DNA from: Mesorhizobium sp.
Lineage (GTDB): Bacteria > Pseudomonadota > Alphaproteobacteria > Rhizobiales > Rhizobiaceae
Assembly: GCA_004017535.1 (NCBI GenBank)
Contig: SAJS01000016.1
Span: forward strand, 1-64,000
Direction of reading: 5' to 3'
Length of the DNA stretch: 64,000 nucleotides
Shown in pieces: positions 51,119-63,138 of the stretch (position 1 is the stretch's first letter; every line of letters starts with the position of its first letter). The notes under the pieces were generated by a model. That model saw only the letters and a program-made list of their open reading frames with translations, was not told the origin of the DNA and made no database searches. The position numbers were made by a program, and so were the translations under genes.

Positions 51119-51164
51119 ATGATCTTGTCCGAAAAGTCTGCAACTTTTCGGGATCATGCATTAG
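51119..51164. repeat. Palindromic repeat in the rplR-rpsE spacer
   Basis: GCATGATCTTGTCCGAAAAGT, CTGC, AACTTTTCGGGATCATGC (split here for length). A clean hairpin with CCGAAAAGT/ACTTTTCGG stem; same family as 16022, directly before the rpsE leader. Confidence 0.8.
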
Positions 51165-51523
51165 AAGCTCAGCCCGCCTTCGCGGGCAGCCTCGGCCAGC
51201 GCCTTGACGCGGCCATGATAGATGTACGGGCCGCGGTCGAAGACGACTTCCTTGACGCCGGCTTTCGAAGCGCGCTCGGCGATCAGCTTGCCGACCGCAG
51301 CGGCGGCGGAGGTGTCGGCGCCGGTCTTGAGCGAACCCTTGAGGTCCTTCTCTAGCGTCGAGGCGGCAGCCAAAGTATGACCGTTCGCATCGTCGATGAC
51401 CTGGACGTAGATGTTCTTCGAGGTGCGGTGCACCGAAAGCCGCGGACGCGCGCCGGCGACCTTCTTCAGTTGACGGCGGACGCGCTGCGCGCGGCGCTGG
51501 ATGGTTTCCTTGGGGCTTGCCAT
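51161..51523 (-). CDS. rplR: 50S ribosomal protein L18
   Basis: 120 aa. [36 protein letters not shown] and [32 protein letters not shown] are typical; binds 5S rRNA. Its 3' end touches the palindromic repeat that follows, so the repeat supplies the last bases near the stop. Confidence 0.98.
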   Translation of the reverse strand: MASPKETIQRRAQRVRRQLKKVAGARPRLSVHRTSKNIYVQVIDDANGHTLAAASTLEKDLKGSLKTGADTSAAAAVGKLIAERASKAGVKEVVFDRGPYIYHGRVKALAEAAREGGLSF

Positions 51524-51616
51524 GATGTCAGTTCCTTGCCTTCAGAAAACGGGGGCAACCCTGTGCGGTAGGCCAGGCCTCCCGCGGCCGCTCCCCGCGG
51601 CGTTACACTTCTCAAG

Positions 51617-51657
51617 CCTGGCCCCTTCCGAAAAGTCCGCGACTTTCCGGGGCCATG
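51617..51657. repeat. Palindromic repeat in the rplF-rplR spacer
   Basis: GGCCCCTTCCGAAAAGT, CCGCG, ACTTTCCGGGGCC. The centre CCGAAAAGT...ACTTTCCGG is that of the repeat family, but the outer arms are GGCCCC in place of GCATGAT. Confidence 0.7.
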
Positions 51658-51661
51658 CCTA

Positions 51662-52195
51662 TTACTTCTTCTTGCCTTCCTTGCGCACGATGCGCTCGTC
51701 GGCATAGCGCACGCCCTTGCCCTTGTACGGCTCCGGACCGCGATACTCGCGGATCTCGGCGGCGACCTGGCCGACCTGCTGCTTGTCGATGCCCGAGACC
51801 GTGATCTCGGTCGGCTTCGGCACCGTGATGGTGATGCCCTGAGGCGTCTCGTAGACGACATCGTGGCTGAAGCCAAGCGCGAGCTGCAGGTTCTTGCCCT
51901 GCAACGCCGCACGATAGCCGACGCCGGTGATCTCGAGCTTCTTCTCGAAGCCGTCCTTCACGCCCTGCAGGATGTTGACGATCTGCGTGCGCGACATGCC
52001 CCACTTGGAGCGGGCGTTCTTGGTCTGGTCGCGCGGCTCGACGGAGATCTCGTTGTTCTCCATCTTGACCAGCACTTCGTCGTTGACCACGAACTTCAGC
52101 TCGCCCTTCGGTCCCTTCGCCGTCACGGTCTGGCCGTTGACGGAAGCGGTCACGCCCTGCGGCAGCGAAACGGGTTTCTTTCCGATACGAGACAT
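51662..52195 (-). CDS. rplF: 50S ribosomal protein L6
   Basis: 177 aa. [33 protein letters not shown] starts the first of two L6 domains; the signature [14 protein letters not shown](RI) is near the end. Near the sarcin-ricin loop of the 50S subunit. Confidence 0.98.
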   Translation of the reverse strand: MSRIGKKPVSLPQGVTASVNGQTVTAKGPKGELKFVVNDEVLVKMENNEISVEPRDQTKNARSKWGMSRTQIVNILQGVKDGFEKKLEITGVGYRAALQGKNLQLALGFSHDVVYETPQGITITVPKPTEITVSGIDKQQVGQVAAEIREYRGPEPYKGKGVRYADERIVRKEGKKK

Positions 52196-52221
52196 TTTTG
52201 TCTCCTTCTTTCCTTAACTGC

Positions 52222-52316
52222 TGTGAATGGTGAATGGTAAAATGGTGAATAGCGCGAACAAAGCTCCGTGCAGTTTCACCATTCACTATTCACCACTGAC
52301 CATTCACCCTTAGAAG
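52222..52316. repeat. Inverted repeat of GTGAATGG words in the rpsH-rplF spacer
   Basis: GTGAATGGTGAATGGTAAAA, TGGTGAATAGCG on the left face CACCATTCACTATTCACC, ACTGACCATTCACCC on the right. The unit ATTCACC(A) repeats in tandem in each arm. It can fold into a hairpin covering most of the spacer. Confidence 0.78.
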
Positions 52317-52708
52317 ATCTGGCAGAGGATCTCGCCGCCGACATTCTGCTCACGCGCTTCATGATCGGCCATGACGCCCTTCGGCGTCGAAAGGATGGCG
52401 ATGCCGAGGCCGTTTGCGACCTGCGGGATCGACTTGGCCGAGACATAGACGCGGCGGCCGGGCTTCGAGACGCGCTCGATTTCGCGCACGACCGGAGCGC
52501 CGTCGAAATACTTCAGCTCGATCTCGATTTCGGACTTGCCGTTTTCGAAATCGGTCTGGCTGTAGTCGCGGATATAGCCTTCCGACTTCAGCACTTCGAG
52601 CACGCGGGCGCGCAGACGCGAGGCCGGGGTCGAGACGCTCGACTTCTTGCGGCCATAAGCGTTGCGGATGCGGGTCAGCATATCGCCGAGAGGATCGCTC
52701 AATGACAT
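52310..52708 (-). CDS. rpsH: 30S ribosomal protein S8
   Basis: 132 aa. [43 protein letters not shown] and [33 protein letters not shown] are the S8 ends. Binds the central domain of 16S rRNA; in E. coli it represses the spc operon. Its 3' end overlaps the edge of the repeat. Confidence 0.98.
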   Translation of the reverse strand: MSLSDPLGDMLTRIRNAYGRKKSSVSTPASRLRARVLEVLKSEGYIRDYSQTDFENGKSEIEIELKYFDGAPVVREIERVSKPGRRVYVSAKSIPQVANGLGIAILSTPKGVMADHEAREQNVGGEILCQIF

Positions 52709-52720
52709 CTCAGTGTCTCC

Positions 52721-53026
52721 TTACCAGCTCGACTTGACCAGGCCCGGGATCTGGCCGGTATTGCCCAGATCGCGAAGCGCGATACGCGAAAGCTTCAGCT
52801 TGCGATAGTAGGCACGCGGACGGCCCGTGACTTCGCAACGGTTGCGGATGCGAATCTTGGCCGAGTTGCGCGGCAGCGCCGACAGCTTCAACTGGGCGCG
52901 GAAACGCTCTTCCATCGGCTTGGACTGATCCATGATGATGGCCTTGAGCGCCGTGCGCTTGGCGGCGTACTGGTCGGCGAGCTTGCGGCGCCGGTTGTTC
53001 TTCTCGACTGAGCTGGTCTTTGCCAT
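52721..53026 (-). CDS. rpsN: 30S ribosomal protein S14
   Basis: 101 aa, the long form without zinc cysteines. [26 protein letters not shown] and the C-terminal GLVKSSW are diagnostic. Lies 12 bp before rpsH. Confidence 0.98.
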   Translation of the reverse strand: MAKTSSVEKNNRRRKLADQYAAKRTALKAIIMDQSKPMEERFRAQLKLSALPRNSAKIRIRNRCEVTGRPRAYYRKLKLSRIALRDLGNTGQIPGLVKSSW

Positions 53027-53052
53027 TTCAGATTTTTCCTTTTTCGCTGCCG

Positions 53053-53631
53053 TTACTGGCGGAAGGGGAAGTTGAAGGCCTTGAGCAGAGCCCTGGCCTC
53101 GTCATCCGTCTTCGCCGTCGTACAAACGATGACGTCCATGCCCCAGACCTGATCAACCTTGTCGTAGTTGATCTCCGGGAACACGATGTGCTCCTTGATG
53201 CCCATGGCGTAGTTGCCGCGGCCGTCAAAGCTCTTCGGGTTCAGTCCGCGGAAGTCGCGAACGCGCGGCAGCGCGATGTTCACGAGGCGGTCGAGGAACT
53301 CGTACATGCGTTCCTTGCGCAGCGTGACCTTGGCGCCGATCGGCATGTTCTCGCGCACCTTGAAGCCGGCAATCGAGTTGCGGGCGCGGGTGACGACGGC
53401 CTTCTGGCCGGCGATCAGCGCGAGATCCTCGGCCGCGACCGAGGGCTTCTTGGAATCGGCGGTTGCTTCGCCGACGCCCATGTTCAGCACGATCTTGTCG
53501 ATGCGCGGAACCTGCATCTCGTTGTCGTAGCCGAACTGCTCCTGCAGCGCCTTGCGGATGGTCTCTTGATAGACCTTCTTGAGGCGCGGCTCGTTCTTGG
53601 CAGCCGCCTGCTTGGTTTCAGCCTTAGCCAT
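53053..53631 (-). CDS. rplE: 50S ribosomal protein L5
   Basis: 192 aa. [44 protein letters not shown] is typical, and [13 protein letters not shown] the end. Binds 5S rRNA and P-site tRNA. The start overlaps the rplX stop by eight bases. Confidence 0.98.
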   Translation of the reverse strand: MAKAETKQAAAKNEPRLKKVYQETIRKALQEQFGYDNEMQVPRIDKIVLNMGVGEATADSKKPSVAAEDLALIAGQKAVVTRARNSIAGFKVRENMPIGAKVTLRKERMYEFLDRLVNIALPRVRDFRGLNPKSFDGRGNYAMGIKEHIVFPEINYDKVDQVWGMDVIVCTTAKTDDEARALLKAFNFPFRQ

Positions 53632-53938
53632 TGATGACTTCTCCCGAACGCTTGGCGACGCGCACCTTCTTGCCGTCCTTCTGGATGGCGAAGCCGACGC
53701 GGGTCGGCTTGCCGTCCTTGGGGTCGGCCAGCGCGATGTTCGACAGGTGGATCGGCGCTTCCTTGGTGATGATCCCGCCCTCTTGGGACTGGGTCTGCTT
53801 CTGGTGACGGCGAATGAGGTTCACGCCGCGGACGACCGCGGTGTCTTCCTTCGGCTGCACCGACAGGACTTCGCCCGAACGGCCCTTGTCCTTGCCGGCA
53901 AGCACGACGACCTTGTCGCCTTTTCTGATCTTTTGCAT
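53624..53938 (-). CDS. rplX: 50S ribosomal protein L24
   Basis: 104 aa. [25 protein letters not shown] is the KOW motif; [30 protein letters not shown] follows. Assembly initiator of the 50S subunit. Confidence 0.98.
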   Translation of the reverse strand: MQKIRKGDKVVVLAGKDKGRSGEVLSVQPKEDTAVVRGVNLIRRHQKQTQSQEGGIITKEAPIHLSNIALADPKDGKPTRVGFAIQKDGKKVRVAKRSGEVING

Positions 53939-53950
53939 TGGTCCGGCTCC

Positions 53951-54319
53951 TTACAGCACTTCAGGCGCGAGCGAGATGATCTTCATGTGGTTCTTGGCGC
54001 GCAGCTCGCGCGGAACCGGTCCGAAGATACGGGTGCCGATCGGCTCTTTCTTATTGTCGACGAGAACGGCCGCGTTCTTGTCGAAACGGATCACGCTGCC
54101 ATCCGGGCGGCGGATGTCCTTGGCCGTGCGAACCACGACCGCCTTCATCACATCGCCCTTCTTAACGCGGCCGCGCGGAATGGCTTCCTTGATCGACACC
54201 ACGATGATGTCGCCGACGGAGGCATACTTCCGCTTCGAGCCGCCCAGCACCTTGATGCACATGACACGACGGGCGCCGGAATTGTCCGCGACGTCGAGGT
54301 TTGTTTGCATCTGAATCAT
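53951..54319 (-). CDS. rplN: 50S ribosomal protein L14
   Basis: 122 aa. [33 protein letters not shown] is the L14 start; [26 protein letters not shown] the end. Lies 12 bp before rplX. Confidence 0.98.
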   Translation of the reverse strand: MIQMQTNLDVADNSGARRVMCIKVLGGSKRKYASVGDIIVVSIKEAIPRGRVKKGDVMKAVVVRTAKDIRRPDGSVIRFDKNAAVLVDNKKEPIGTRIFGPVPRELRAKNHMKIISLAPEVL

Positions 54320-54406
54320 GACTGGCCGCCTTCTTCTTTTCTAACGGGACAGGCGCGCGACGCCCCTCCCCGGTCTGTCCAAAATTCGTTTGTTTACGCC
54401 CAAAGA

Positions 54407-54646
54407 TCAGGCTTGGTCCGAGGTAACCACGACCCAGCGCTTGTCCTTCGAAATCGGCTTCGATTCCTGGATGAACACCTGGTCGCCGACCTTGTGGGCG
54501 TTGTTCTCGTCGTGCGCCTTGTACTTCTTGGTCATGCGCACGGTCTTCTTCATCACCGGATGCGTGAAGCGACGCTCGACCTTGACGACAACCGTCTTCT
54601 CGTTCTTGTCGCTGACGACGGTGCCCTGCAGGATACGCTTCGGCAT
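54407..54646 (-). CDS. rpsQ: 30S ribosomal protein S17
   Basis: 79 aa. [37 protein letters not shown] is typical. Lies 4 bp after rpmC. Confidence 0.98.
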   Translation of the reverse strand: MPKRILQGTVVSDKNEKTVVVKVERRFTHPVMKKTVRMTKKYKAHDENNAHKVGDQVFIQESKPISKDKRWVVVTSDQA

Positions 54647-54650
54647 GGTC

Positions 54651-54851
54651 TTAACCCTTCTTGGCCGCGGCTTTTTCCGCGGCGATGGTCTTGATGCGCG
54701 CGATGTCCTTGCGGACCTGCTTCACGCGCGCGGTCTTCTCGAGCTGGCCGGTGGCCTTCTGGAAGCGCAGGTTGAACTGCTCCTTCTTGAGGGCTGCCAG
54801 GTCGTCGGTCAGCTGATCCTGGGTCTTGGTCCGGATGTCTTCGGCTTTCAT
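54651..54851 (-). CDS. rpmC: 50S ribosomal protein L29
   Basis: 66 aa. [55 protein letters not shown] is the L29 coiled pair. Sits near the peptide exit, where trigger factor docks. Confidence 0.98.
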   Translation of the reverse strand: MKAEDIRTKTQDQLTDDLAALKKEQFNLRFQKATGQLEKTARVKQVRKDIARIKTIAAEKAAAKKG

Positions 54852-54863
54852 GATCGCCTGTCC

Positions 54864-55277
54864 TTATTCTGCGATGCGCTGCACGAAGCGCGTCTTGACC
54901 GAGAGCTTGGCTGCGCCGAGACGCAGCGCCTCGCGCGCGGTCTCCTCGCTGACGCCGTCGATCTCGAACATGATGCGGCCGGGCTTCACGCGCGCCGCCC
55001 AGTAGTCGACTGCACCCTTGCCCTTACCCATGCGGACTTCGGTCGGCTTCGAGGTGACCGGCAGGTCCGGGAACACCCGGATCCAGACGCGGCCGGCGCG
55101 CTTCATCTCGCGGGTGATCGCGCGGCGGGCCGCCTCGATCTCGCGCGCGGTGACGCGGTTCGGCTCAAGCGCCTTCAGCCCGAAACCGCCGAAATCCAGG
55201 TTGGTGCCGCCCTTGGCGGTACCGTGGATACGGCCCTTGAACTGCTTGCGGAACTTTGTGCGCTTTGGCTGCAGCAT
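54864..55277 (-). CDS. rplP: 50S ribosomal protein L16
   Basis: 137 aa. [56 protein letters not shown] and the [17 protein letters not shown] segment are diagnostic. Forms part of the A-site side of the 50S subunit. Confidence 0.98.
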   Translation of the reverse strand: MLQPKRTKFRKQFKGRIHGTAKGGTNLDFGGFGLKALEPNRVTAREIEAARRAITREMKRAGRVWIRVFPDLPVTSKPTEVRMGKGKGAVDYWAARVKPGRIMFEIDGVSEETAREALRLGAAKLSVKTRFVQRIAE

Positions 55278-55304
55278 CGTTCTAACTCCAAATTCTCAAA
55301 TGTC

Positions 55305-56039
55305 TCAGGCGTTCTCGCGACGACGGCCGCGTTCGCGCTCGCCACCAGCACCGCCGCCGCCATGCGCGGCATCGCCTTCGGTTGCACGGCGCTCGGAAGC
55401 CATCGGGTCGTGCTCGAGGATCTCGCCCTTGAACACCCACACCTTGACGCCGCAGATGCCGTAAGCCGTGTTCGCCTCCGCCGTGCCGTAGTCGACATCG
55501 GCGCGCAGCGTGTGCAGCGGCACGCGGCCCTCGCGGTACCACTCCATGCGCGCGATTTCGGCGCCGCCGAGACGGCCGGAGCAGTTGATGCGGATGCCTT
55601 CGGCGCCGAGACGCATGGCCGACTGAACGGCCCGCTTCATGGCGCGGCGGAACGCGATGCGGCGCTCGAGCTGCTGAGCGATCGACTGGGCGATCAACGT
55701 GGCGTCGATTTCGGGCTTGCGCACTTCAACGATGTTGAGGTGCGTCTCGGACTTCGTCATCTCGGTCAGCTTCTTGCGAAGCTTCTCGATGTCGGCGCCC
55801 TTCTTGCCGATGATCAGGCCTGGACGCGCCGCATGGATGGTGACGCGGCACTTCTTGTGCGGACGCTCGATCACGACCTTGGAGATCGCCGCCTGCTTGA
55901 GCTCCTTCTCGAGATACTTGCGGATCTTGAGGTCCTCATGCAGCAGCTGGCCGTATTCGCCGGTGTTCGCGAACCAGCGCGAATCCCAGGTGCGGTTGAT
56001 GCCGAGACGCAGCCCGATCGGATTGACTTTCTGGCCCAT
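55305..56039 (-). CDS. rpsC: 30S ribosomal protein S3
   Basis: 244 aa. [24 protein letters not shown] start; KH domain with [21 protein letters not shown] (here [13 protein letters not shown]); C-terminal domain ends with a low-complexity Arg/Gly/Glu tail ([17 protein letters not shown]). The start overlaps the rplV stop by one base (TAATG). Confidence 0.98.
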   Translation of the reverse strand: MGQKVNPIGLRLGINRTWDSRWFANTGEYGQLLHEDLKIRKYLEKELKQAAISKVVIERPHKKCRVTIHAARPGLIIGKKGADIEKLRKKLTEMTKSETHLNIVEVRKPEIDATLIAQSIAQQLERRIAFRRAMKRAVQSAMRLGAEGIRINCSGRLGGAEIARMEWYREGRVPLHTLRADVDYGTAEANTAYGICGVKVWVFKGEILEHDPMASERRATEGDAAHGGGGAGGERERGRRRENA

Positions 56040-56428
56040 TATGCGGCCTCCCCTTTTTCCTCGACTTCACGAACGACGATCGTGAGGTGCGAGAACGGCT
56101 TTTCGATACGGCTGGCGCGACCGCGGCCACGAGCGTGGAAACGCTTCATGACGATCGACTTGCCGACATAGGCTTCCGCCACGATCAGCGCGTCGACATC
56201 GAGGTCGTGATTGTTTTCCGCGTTGGCGATCGCCGATTCCAGCGTCTTCTTGACCGTGCCGGAAATCCGCTTGGCCGAGAATTCGAGGTCGGAGAGCGCT
56301 GTCGCGACCTTCTTGCCGCGGATCAGCGCGGCAACAAGGTTCAGCTTCTGCGGGCTGATACGGATCGTGCGCAGAACGGCACGCGCCTCGTTGTCAGCAA
56401 GCCTGCGCGGAGCTTTGGCCTTGCCCAT
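56039..56428 (-). CDS. rplV: 50S ribosomal protein L22
   Basis: 129 aa. [37 protein letters not shown] and the long hairpin [22 protein letters not shown], which lines the exit tunnel where macrolides act. Confidence 0.98.
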   Translation of the reverse strand: MGKAKAPRRLADNEARAVLRTIRISPQKLNLVAALIRGKKVATALSDLEFSAKRISGTVKKTLESAIANAENNHDLDVDALIVAEAYVGKSIVMKRFHARGRGRASRIEKPFSHLTIVVREVEEKGEAA

Positions 56429-56430
56429 GA

Positions 56431-56709
56431 TTATTTCCTCTTCGCCTTTTTATCCGCGCCGTGACCGTAATAGGTCCGGGTCGGAGCGAATTCACCGAAC
56501 TTATGGCCGACCATGTCCTCGTTCACCGAGACCGGGACATGCTTCTGGCCGTTGTAGACACCGAAGGTGAAGCCGACGAACTGCGGCAGGATGGTGGAGC
56601 GACGGCTCCACATCTTGATCACCTCATTGCGACCGCCTTCACGAACCTTGTCCACCTTCTTGAGAAGGTAGCCGTCGATGAAGGGGCCTTTCCAAATCGA
56701 ACGAGTCAC
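56431..56709 (-). CDS. rpsS: 30S ribosomal protein S19
   Basis: 92 aa. [59 protein letters not shown] is diagnostic. Two bases before rplV. Confidence 0.98.
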   Translation of the reverse strand: MTRSIWKGPFIDGYLLKKVDKVREGGRNEVIKMWSRRSTILPQFVGFTFGVYNGQKHVPVSVNEDMVGHKFGEFAPTRTYYGHGADKKAKRK

Positions 56710-56725
56710 TTGGCGTTACCTCTTC

Positions 56726-57559
56726 TTAGCTCTTGCGCTGATGGCGCGAGCGCACGATGAACTTGTCGGTCGCCTTGTTGGACCGCGTCTTCTTGCCCTT
56801 GGTCGGCTTGCCCCAAGGCGAAACCGGATGACGGCCACCCGAGGTGCGGCCTTCGCCGCCGCCATGCGGATGGTCGACCGGGTTCATGGCCACGCCGCGA
56901 TTGTGCGGACGCTTGCCGCGCCAAACGGTGCGACCGGCCTTGCCGTCGTTGATGTTGCCGTGGTCGGGGTTCGACACCGCGCCGACAGTGGCCATGCAGG
57001 AGCCGTGCACGACGCGCTGCTCGCCCGAGTTGAGGCGCAGGATCGCCATGCCCTGGTCGCGGCCGACTAGCTGGGCGTAACCGCCAGCCGAACGGGCAAC
57101 CTGACCGCCCTTGCCCGGCTTCAGCTCGATGTTGTGGACGATCGTACCGACCGGCATCGCGGCCAGCGGCATCGCGTTGCCCGGCTTCACGTCGACCGCT
57201 TCGCCGGCCACGATCTTGTCGCCGGCAGCCAGGCGCTGCGGGGCCAGGATGTAGGACAGCTCGCCGTCGTCATACTTGATCAGCGCGATGAAGGCGGTGC
57301 GGTTCGGATCGTATTCGATACGTTCGACCGTGCCGACGACGTCGTACTTCTTACGCTTGAAGTCGATGATGCGGTACGAACGCTTGTGACCGCCGCCGAT
57401 GAAGCGGGCCGTGATGCGGCCGTAATTGTTGCGGCCGCCCGACTTGGTCAGGCCTTCGGTCAGGCCCTTGACGGGCTTGCCCTTGTAGAGGCCCGAGCGG
57501 TCGACGATGACCAGCTGGCGGGTGCTCGGCGTTACCGGGTTGAATTTCTTAAGTGCCAT
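56726..57559 (-). CDS. rplB: 50S ribosomal protein L2
   Basis: 277 aa. [25 protein letters not shown] and the peptidyl-transferase-side [26 protein letters not shown] with its essential histidine. Among the most conserved ribosomal proteins. Confidence 0.98.
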   Translation of the reverse strand: MALKKFNPVTPSTRQLVIVDRSGLYKGKPVKGLTEGLTKSGGRNNYGRITARFIGGGHKRSYRIIDFKRKKYDVVGTVERIEYDPNRTAFIALIKYDDGELSYILAPQRLAAGDKIVAGEAVDVKPGNAMPLAAMPVGTIVHNIELKPGKGGQVARSAGGYAQLVGRDQGMAILRLNSGEQRVVHGSCMATVGAVSNPDHGNINDGKAGRTVWRGKRPHNRGVAMNPVDHPHGGGEGRTSGGRHPVSPWGKPTKGKKTRSNKATDKFIVRSRHQRKS

Positions 57560-57581
57560 TGTCCTGTCCTCGCGGCCTTGC

Positions 57582-57875
57582 TCAGAGACCCGTCGCGACG
57601 TCGATCGACTGGCCGTCGGCCAGCGTCACAACCGCCTTCTTGACGTCGCCCTGGCGGCCAACCGTGCCGCGGAAGCGCTTGATCTTGCCCTTGCGGACGA
57701 GCGTGTTCACAGCCGTCACCTTGACGCCGAAGAGAGCTTCCACGGCAGCCTTGATTTCCGGCTTCGACGCCTTCTTGGCGACGTTGAAGACGACCTGGTT
57801 CTGCTCGGAAGCCATGGTCGACTTTTCGGTGATCGCCGGCGAGACGATCACGTCGTAGTGACGGAGGTCGGTCAT
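57582..57875 (-). CDS. rplW: 50S ribosomal protein L23
   Basis: 97 aa. [54 protein letters not shown] is typical. Exit-site docking point for trigger factor and SRP. Start overlaps the rplD stop (ATGA). Confidence 0.98.
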   Translation of the reverse strand: MTDLRHYDVIVSPAITEKSTMASEQNQVVFNVAKKASKPEIKAAVEALFGVKVTAVNTLVRKGKIKRFRGTVGRQGDVKKAVVTLADGQSIDVATGL

Positions 57876-58492
57876 TTAAAGCGCTCCTCGAGAGCCTCGA
57901 CGGCGGCCTTGGAAAGGACCAGCGTGCCGCGGCGCAGAATGTCGTAGACGTTGATGCCCTGGATGGGCAGCACGTCGATGTTGGGAATGTTGGTCGCGGC
58001 CAGCTTGAAATTCTGGTCAAGCTCGGCGCCGCCGATCACCAAGGCGTTGGTCAGCCCCAGCGTCTCGAGGTTCGCCACCAAGGCCTTGGTCTTGGCTTCG
58101 GCAAGCTTCAGCTCGTCGACGATGATGAGCGAAGCGCTCTTGGCCTTGGCCGAGAGAGCATGCTTCAGGCCCAGCGCGCGCACCTTCTTCGGCAGGTCGT
58201 GCTCATGGCTGCGCACGACCGGGCCGTGCGCCTTGCCGCCGCCGCGGAACTGCGGAGCGCGAGCCGAATGGTGACGGGCGCGGCCCGTACCCTTCTGCTT
58301 GTACATCTTGGCGCCGGTGCGCGCGATCTCGGCGCGGCCCTTGGCCTTGTGCGTGCCCTGCTGCTTCTTGGCGAGCTGCCAGCGCACGACGCGCTGCAGG
58401 ATGTCCTCGCGCGGGTCGAGGCCGAAAATCTCTTCGGAGAGCTTCAGCTCGCCGGCGTCCTTGCCGCCCAGCGTTTTAATCTTGAGGTCCAT
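57872..58492 (-). CDS. rplD: 50S ribosomal protein L4
   Basis: 206 aa. [54 protein letters not shown] is the exit-tunnel loop of L4. In E. coli L4 also represses the S10 operon; whether it does so here is not known. Start overlaps the rplC stop by one base. Confidence 0.98.
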   Translation of the reverse strand: MDLKIKTLGGKDAGELKLSEEIFGLDPREDILQRVVRWQLAKKQQGTHKAKGRAEIARTGAKMYKQKGTGRARHHSARAPQFRGGGKAHGPVVRSHEHDLPKKVRALGLKHALSAKAKSASLIIVDELKLAEAKTKALVANLETLGLTNALVIGGAELDQNFKLAATNIPNIDVLPIQGINVYDILRRGTLVLSKAAVEALEERFK

Positions 58493-59211
58493 TATTCCGC
58501 TCCCTCAGTGGCCGGGGCTTCGTTCTTGGCGGCAGCAGCGGCACGGATCGCGGCGGGCTTCGGCGCGTTTGCCGGCAGCGCAACCTTGGCGGCGTCGCGA
58601 ACCAGGATCCAGGCGCCCTTGACGCCGGGAACCGCGCCGCGGATCAGGATCAGGCCCCGATCGACGTCCGTCGAGACGACCTCGACATTCTGCGTGGTCA
58701 CGCGGGTGTCACCCATGTGGCCGGCCATCTTCTTGCCCTTGAACACCTTGCCAGGGTCCTGGCGCTGACCGGTCGAGCCGTGCGTGCGGTGCGAGACCGA
58801 GTTACCGTGGGTCGCGCGGCCACCACCCATGTTGTGCCTCTTGATAACGCCCTGGAAACCCTTACCGGTCGAGGTGCCGGTGACGTCGACCTTCTGGCCG
58901 GCGACGAAATGCTCGACGGTCAGCTCGGCGCCGACATCGATCATGTTGTCGGCGGAGACGCGGAACTCCGCGAGCTTCGCCTTCGGCTCGACGGAGGCGG
59001 CGGCGAAATGGCCGCGCAGCGCCTTCGACGTGTTCTTCACCTTGGCAAGGCCAACGCCGAGCTGGACGGCGGTGTAGCCGTTCTTCTCCTGCGTGCGCTG
59101 AGCCACGACCTGGCAGTTCTCCATCTGGAGAACGGTGACGGGAACGTGTTCGCCGGCATCGTTGTAGATGCGGGTCATTCCCACCTTCTTTGCAATCACA
59201 CCTGAACGCAT
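58492..59211 (-). CDS. rplC: 50S ribosomal protein L3
   Basis: 239 aa. [29 protein letters not shown] start; [36 protein letters not shown] contains the loop glutamine that is methylated in many bacteria. An Ala-rich C-terminal tail of about 30 residues extends past the usual end. Confidence 0.98.
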   Translation of the reverse strand: MRSGVIAKKVGMTRIYNDAGEHVPVTVLQMENCQVVAQRTQEKNGYTAVQLGVGLAKVKNTSKALRGHFAAASVEPKAKLAEFRVSADNMIDVGAELTVEHFVAGQKVDVTGTSTGKGFQGVIKRHNMGGGRATHGNSVSHRTHGSTGQRQDPGKVFKGKKMAGHMGDTRVTTQNVEVVSTDVDRGLILIRGAVPGVKGAWILVRDAAKVALPANAPKPAAIRAAAAAKNEAPATEGAE

Positions 59212-59272
59212 CGGTTCAATTCCTTTAGAGTTCCGGGCCAGGGGCAGCGCCCCTTACCGCGCTCTCGTTCCC

Positions 59273-59581
59273 TTAGAGCTTGATCTCGACGTCGACACCG
59301 GCGGCCAGATCGAGCTTCATCAAAGCATCGACCGTCTGCGGGGTCGGATCGACGATGTCGAGCAGCCGCTTGTGCGTGCGCATTTCGAACTGCTCGCGGC
59401 TCTTCTTGTCGACGTGGGGCGACCGGTTGACCGTGAATTTTTCGATCCGCGTCGGCAGCGGGATGGGGCCGCGGACGTTGGCGCCGGTGCGCTTGGCGGT
59501 CGACACGATTTCGCGGGTCGAGGCGTCGAGCACCCGGTGGTCAAACGCCTTAAGGCGGATGCGGATATTCTGTCCGTTCAT
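59273..59581 (-). CDS. rpsJ: 30S ribosomal protein S10
   Basis: 102 aa. [66 protein letters not shown] is diagnostic. Also part of the antitermination complex with NusB. Lies 68 bp after tuf. Confidence 0.98.
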   Translation of the reverse strand: MNGQNIRIRLKAFDHRVLDASTREIVSTAKRTGANVRGPIPLPTRIEKFTVNRSPHVDKKSREQFEMRTHKRLLDIVDPTPQTVDALMKLDLAAGVDVEIKL

Positions 59582-59649
59582 GCGTCAATTCCTTGTTCTG
59601 GCGCGGCGCGGGCAGCTCCCGCGCCCGCGACAGATCCGTTTCAGTCCAA

Positions 59650-60825
<1,176 letters not shown>

Positions 60826-61051
60826 AGTCTCTTTCCTTGGACGGCCTTGACCTTCAGTTCAGTCGAATGCGGGGCGATTAGCGACAACGGCCGAAAAACA
60901 CAAGTGCCTTGTGGCTGAGCGGATTCCCGCTCGACCCGAACCGACGGTCGATTTCAGGGGGTGTGGCTGGATATAGGGCTGCCGCGCGTAAAATCAAAGG
61001 CGCCTGACTGGCCCATTGCCGTCGCCGCGCCGCTCTGATCTTGTCGGCGGC

Positions 61052-61939
61052 ATGCAGGTCATTCCATCCAATATCCGCGGCCCGCTGTTCATGGTCGTCT
61101 CGACGGGGTCCTACCTCGTCAACGACACGATGATGAAGCTCGCGACAACGGGACTGCCGCCCTATGAAGTGCTGCTGCTGCGCGGCGCTGCCGCGACGCT
61201 GTGGGGCGTGCCGCTGCTCCTGATGCTGGGTTACGCCCGGCAGATCCCGCTGCTCTTCGAGCGCAAGGTGTTGCGCCGCAACCTGTTCGAGCTCTTGGCG
61301 ATCCTGTGCTATGTCGTCGCCCTGGCGAACATGCAGATTGCGGATTCCACCGCGCTCGGGCAGGTCACGCCGCTCATCGTGCTGGTCGGCTCCTCGATGC
61401 TGTTCGGCGAAAAGATCGGGGCCACGCGCATGGCGCTGATCGGCCTCGGCTTTGTCGGGGCGCTCATGGTCGCGCAGCCGACCATGCAGGGCATCTCGGT
61501 CTACGCGCTGCTGGCGCTCGGCAACGCCGCCTTTGCGGCGGTGCGCGATATAGCCGGCCGCAAGGTGGGCGCCGAGGTGCCCGGCATGATCGTCGCCATC
61601 TCCGCCGTCCTGGTGGTGCTGGTCGGCTCAGGCGCGGCGCATCTCGTATCCGAGCGATGGGTGATGCCGGAGGGTCGCCATCTGCTGCTTATCGCGGGTG
61701 CCGGCCTGTTCCTGATCTTCGGCCATTTCTTCATCTTCATGGCCTACCGGGTCGGGCCGACAAGTGCGGTCGCGCCCTTCTATTACTGCTTCACCGTATG
61801 GGCGGTGATTTCCGGCCTGCTGGTGTTCGGGCAGTTTCCCAATGCGCTCGCCGTCTGCGGCATCCTTTTGGTGATGGCCAGCGGCCTGGTGATCGTCTCG
61901 CTCGACGAGAGGCGCCGGCGAACGACAGTCATTGCCTGA
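61052..61939 (+). CDS. EamA/DMT-family transporter
   Basis: 295 aa, ten hydrophobic helices in two repeats (FMVVSTGSYLVNDTMMKLATTGLPPYEVLLLRGAAATLWG; VYALLALGNAAFAAVRDIAGRKVG). Substrate unknown. Start ATG 61052 (MQVIPSNIRGP) was chosen; TTG 61016 would add 12 polar residues. It is divergent from tuf. Confidence 0.9.
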   Translation: MQVIPSNIRGPLFMVVSTGSYLVNDTMMKLATTGLPPYEVLLLRGAAATLWGVPLLLMLGYARQIPLLFERKVLRRNLFELLAILCYVVALANMQIADSTALGQVTPLIVLVGSSMLFGEKIGATRMALIGLGFVGALMVAQPTMQGISVYALLALGNAAFAAVRDIAGRKVGAEVPGMIVAISAVLVVLVGSGAAHLVSERWVMPEGRHLLLIAGAGLFLIFGHFFIFMAYRVGPTSAVAPFYYCFTVWAVISGLLVFGQFPNALAVCGILLVMASGLVIVSLDERRRRTTVIA

Positions 61940-61963
61940 GCTGCTCGCCGAGCGCCAACCGGC

Positions 61964-62770
61964 CTAGTGACCTACGCGCATCGCCAGCGGGCGTTTGGCG
62001 AGGAAATTCCTGAAGTTCCGGAGCGTGCGCGGATAGAGAAGGCGGCCGTCGCGGAACGCTGTCGGATCACCGTTGACATGCAAGGAGGATGTTTCGCCGG
62101 GTTCGCCGTCAGGTATGCCGCCCCATCTTGCCGGGTCGTAGTAGTCGACGAGGAACGCGTAGTCGTATCGGCAAAAGCGCATCGCTTTTGCGAGGGCCGC
62201 GGGCGACAGGTCGGACGGACTGACCTTCCTCCTTGCCGCCTGCAGCCTCGGTATGGCGATTTCCCTGCCGCTCACCGATGAGAGGAATGCCTCCACCTTG
62301 TTCATTTCTTCAAACCTGAAGACGCGCTCGAACAGGAAAAGGCTGGAGCCGACGAAATGACGCGGTGATGCGACATGGAATCGTATCTCCCACGAGGACG
62401 CGCTGTATTTTTCGACGTTGAGGATGAAAGTGTCGAGGTCAGGATCGGTCGGCAGCCCGAAAGCCTCGAGCATTTCGGCCTTGGTCGACGAGCGCATCAG
62501 AACATTGGTGTCCAATACCCTGCTGGAATAGGCGGAGAGAAGCCGCTCCAGCGGATCGCGAACAATGGTGAACTTGTGGCGTAGGCCGTCATAGACCGGA
62601 GCAAACGGATCAACCCAACTGGTGAACAGGTGGCTGTGCACTTCATTATCGGGGTCAGCCAAGGGCGCTTGCTTGCCGCGCAGCGACATCAGCGCGTATT
62701 TGATACTACTGGAGCCGCTTTTGGGGATGGGATAGTAGGTGACCGGGAGCTTCTCAGCCTGAATTGCCAT
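61964..62770 (-). CDS. Sulfotransferase family 2 protein
   Basis: 268 aa. Cytosolic PAPS-dependent sulfotransferase of the carbohydrate type: the 5'-phosphosulfate loop is YYPIPKSGSSSIKYALMS near residue 12 and the 3'-phosphate site is FTIVRDPLERLLSAYSSRV near residue 69. The acceptor is unknown; in rhizobia sulfotransferases decorate Nod factors (NodH) or lipopolysaccharide (LpsS), but this one belongs to neither by obvious sequence. Start at 62770 has AAAGGATCGGAG upstream; the longer frame to 62920 would overlap glsB. Confidence 0.85.
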   Translation of the reverse strand: MAIQAEKLPVTYYPIPKSGSSSIKYALMSLRGKQAPLADPDNEVHSHLFTSWVDPFAPVYDGLRHKFTIVRDPLERLLSAYSSRVLDTNVLMRSSTKAEMLEAFGLPTDPDLDTFILNVEKYSASSWEIRFHVASPRHFVGSSLFLFERVFRFEEMNKVEAFLSSVSGREIAIPRLQAARRKVSPSDLSPAALAKAMRFCRYDYAFLVDYYDPARWGGIPDGEPGETSSLHVNGDPTAFRDGRLLYPRTLRNFRNFLAKRPLAMRVGH

Positions 62771-62880
62771 CTCCGATCCTTTGCCGGCCAATGCCAATGT
62801 GTCGCCGTACGATCGCACGAACGCGATCGTCTCCGATTTCAACGTTATGGCCGCAGCCGATGGCTGCGGCTTGTCGGCCT

Positions 62881-63138
62881 TTACAGCGACCGGCTGCCGG
62901 TGATCTGGTGATAAGCCCACAGCACGACGATCGAGCCGATGACGGCCACGATCAGGCTCCAGATGTTGAGGCCGGTGACGCCCGCCGAGCCGAAAGCGCT
63001 GAAGATCAGCCCGCCGACGATGGCACCGACAATGCCGAGCACGATATCCATGATCATGCCCTGGCCGGTCTTGTTGACGATCTTGCTGCCGATGAAGCCA
63101 GCGATAAGGCCCAGGATGATCCAGCTGATGATGCCCAT
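62881..63138 (-). CDS. GlsB/YeaQ/YmgE-family small membrane protein
   Basis: 85 aa. MGIISWIILGLIAGFIGSKIVNKTGQGMIMDIVLGIVGAIVGGLIF is the family core (transglycosylase-associated protein family); three membrane helices. Linked to envelope or general stress in other bacteria. TTGGAGGG precedes ATG 63138. Confidence 0.92.
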   Translation of the reverse strand: MGIISWIILGLIAGFIGSKIVNKTGQGMIMDIVLGIVGAIVGGLIFSAFGSAGVTGLNIWSLIVAVIGSIVVLWAYHQITGSRSL

